NCBI GenBank assembly: GCA_003219925.1
Contig: QHQU01000183.1
Span: forward strand, 1 to 6,533
DNA length: 6,533 nt
Origin: Verrucomicrobiota bacterium
GTDB lineage: Bacteria > Verrucomicrobiota > Verrucomicrobiia > Chthoniobacterales > UBA10450
Reading direction: 5' to 3'
Below, piece after piece: positions 6,006 to 6,533 of the stretch (the stretch's first letter is position 1; every line of letters begins with the position of its first letter). The notes under the pieces were generated by a model. The model was given only the letters and a program-made list of their open reading frames with translations. It made no database searches and was not told where the DNA came from. Made by a program: the position numbers and the translations under genes.

Positions 6006-6533
6006 ATGAAGTTGATCGACCGTTTCGTCAGCCGCGAGCTGATCGTGAATCTTTTGTTCGCGATCTTCGTCCTCAGTCTCGTCCTCGTCGTTGGCAATAT
6101 TTTTCGCAAGCTCCTGCCGTTGCTGGTGAATCACGACGTCCCAGTCGAGTATCTCGTTAGCTTTATTGCCTACGTGCTGCCGTTTTCGCTAATTTTCACG
6201 ATTCCGTGGGGATTGTTAACCGCGATCCTGCTGGTTTTCGGACGCTTGTCGGCCGATAACGAGCTCATCGCGCTTCGTTCCAATGGCGTGAGTGTGCCGC
6301 GCGTTTGCGCCTCGCTCGCCTTTGTTGCTCTCGTCTGCACCGCCTTTAGCTTGTGGCTCAATGTGCAGGTCGCTCCCGCGGCGCAGGAAAAACTGCGTTC
6401 CAGTCTCTACGATCTCGCAACCAGAAATCCGATGGCGCTTTTCGGCAGCGATCAAGTGATCGACGAATTTCCAGGCCGTAAAATTTATGTCGGAAAGAAA
6501 GACGGCAATAAACTCGAGAACATTACGGTTTTT
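6006..6533 (+). CDS. LptF/LptG (YjgP/YjgQ) family LPS-export permease, N-terminal part, 3' truncated
   Basis: The frame is open from ATG 6006 to the window edge, giving 176 residues of a protein normally about 360-400 long. The N-terminus MKLIDRFVSREL followed by a TM helix (about 13-33) is typical of the family. The second membrane region (about 48-79, with VLPFSLIFTIPWGLL) leads into the signature FGRLSADNELIALRSNGVS at about 78-96. A third TM (about 99-120) precedes the start of the periplasmic jellyroll domain. LptF and LptG form the inner-membrane part of the LptB2FG ABC transporter, which extracts lipopolysaccharide and passes it to LptC and LptA. The visible part does not tell LptF from LptG. 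No in-frame ATG, GTG or TTG start lies in the bases just upstream, and no Shine-Dalgarno stands at the usual distance. The gene is transcribed divergently from the halogenase-like operon. Confidence 0.92.
   Translation, partial: MKLIDRFVSRELIVNLLFAIFVLSLVLVVGNIFRKLLPLLVNHDVPVEYLVSFIAYVLPFSLIFTIPWGLLTAILLVFGRLSADNELIALRSNGVSVPRVCASLAFVALVCTAFSLWLNVQVAPAAQEKLRSSLYDLATRNPMALFGSDQVIDEFPGRKIYVGKKDGNKLENITVF

Overview
The window reads as a chromosomal segment of a Gram-negative bacterium. It has moderate to high GC, and it encodes outer-membrane biogenesis parts: a LptF/LptG-type permease, a LolA-like periplasmic carrier and a predicted lipoprotein. The large palindromic element at 5805-5917, built on GCGTCTCGC-type cores, resembles dispersed repeats I associate from memory with soil Verrucomicrobia. 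I therefore favour a verrucomicrobial (Chthoniobacterales-like) source. That is an inference, because no rRNA or other phylogenetic marker is present.

Layout. (1) 1-761, plus strand: the C-terminal third of an S46-family serine dipeptidyl-peptidase, cut by the left window edge. (2) 762-833: a short convergent intergenic gap holding a nested inverted repeat. (3) 834-5770, minus strand: a tight four-gene operon transcribed right to left. Its genes are a flavin-dependent halogenase-like oxidoreductase, a small lipoprotein, an RND/MMPL-family exporter and a LolA-like carrier. The junctions are a 1-nt gap, a 21-nt gap and an 8-nt overlap, so one transcript is likely. (4) 5771-6005: the divergent intergenic region, about half of it filled by the palindromic element. 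(5) 6006-6533, plus strand: the N-terminal part of a LptF/LptG-family permease, cut by the right edge.

How the genes may work together. An MMPL exporter with a LolA-like carrier, a small lipoprotein and a halogenase-like flavoprotein is a combination known from aryl-polyene, xanthomonadin and flexirubin pigment clusters. There it is thought to help move a membrane-bound polyene lipid to the outer membrane. Here the exporter would extract a lipid from the inner membrane, the LolA-like protein would carry it across the periplasm, and the lipoprotein could act as an outer-membrane receptor in the manner of LolB. The flavoprotein could halogenate or oxidise the cargo. No ketosynthase, ketoreductase, dehydratase, acyl carrier protein or ammonia-lyase gene lies in this window, and the operon appears to begin with the halogenase-like gene. 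The cassette therefore looks detached from its biosynthetic genes, or it serves another lipid. The flanking peptidase and LptF/G genes are probably functionally unrelated.
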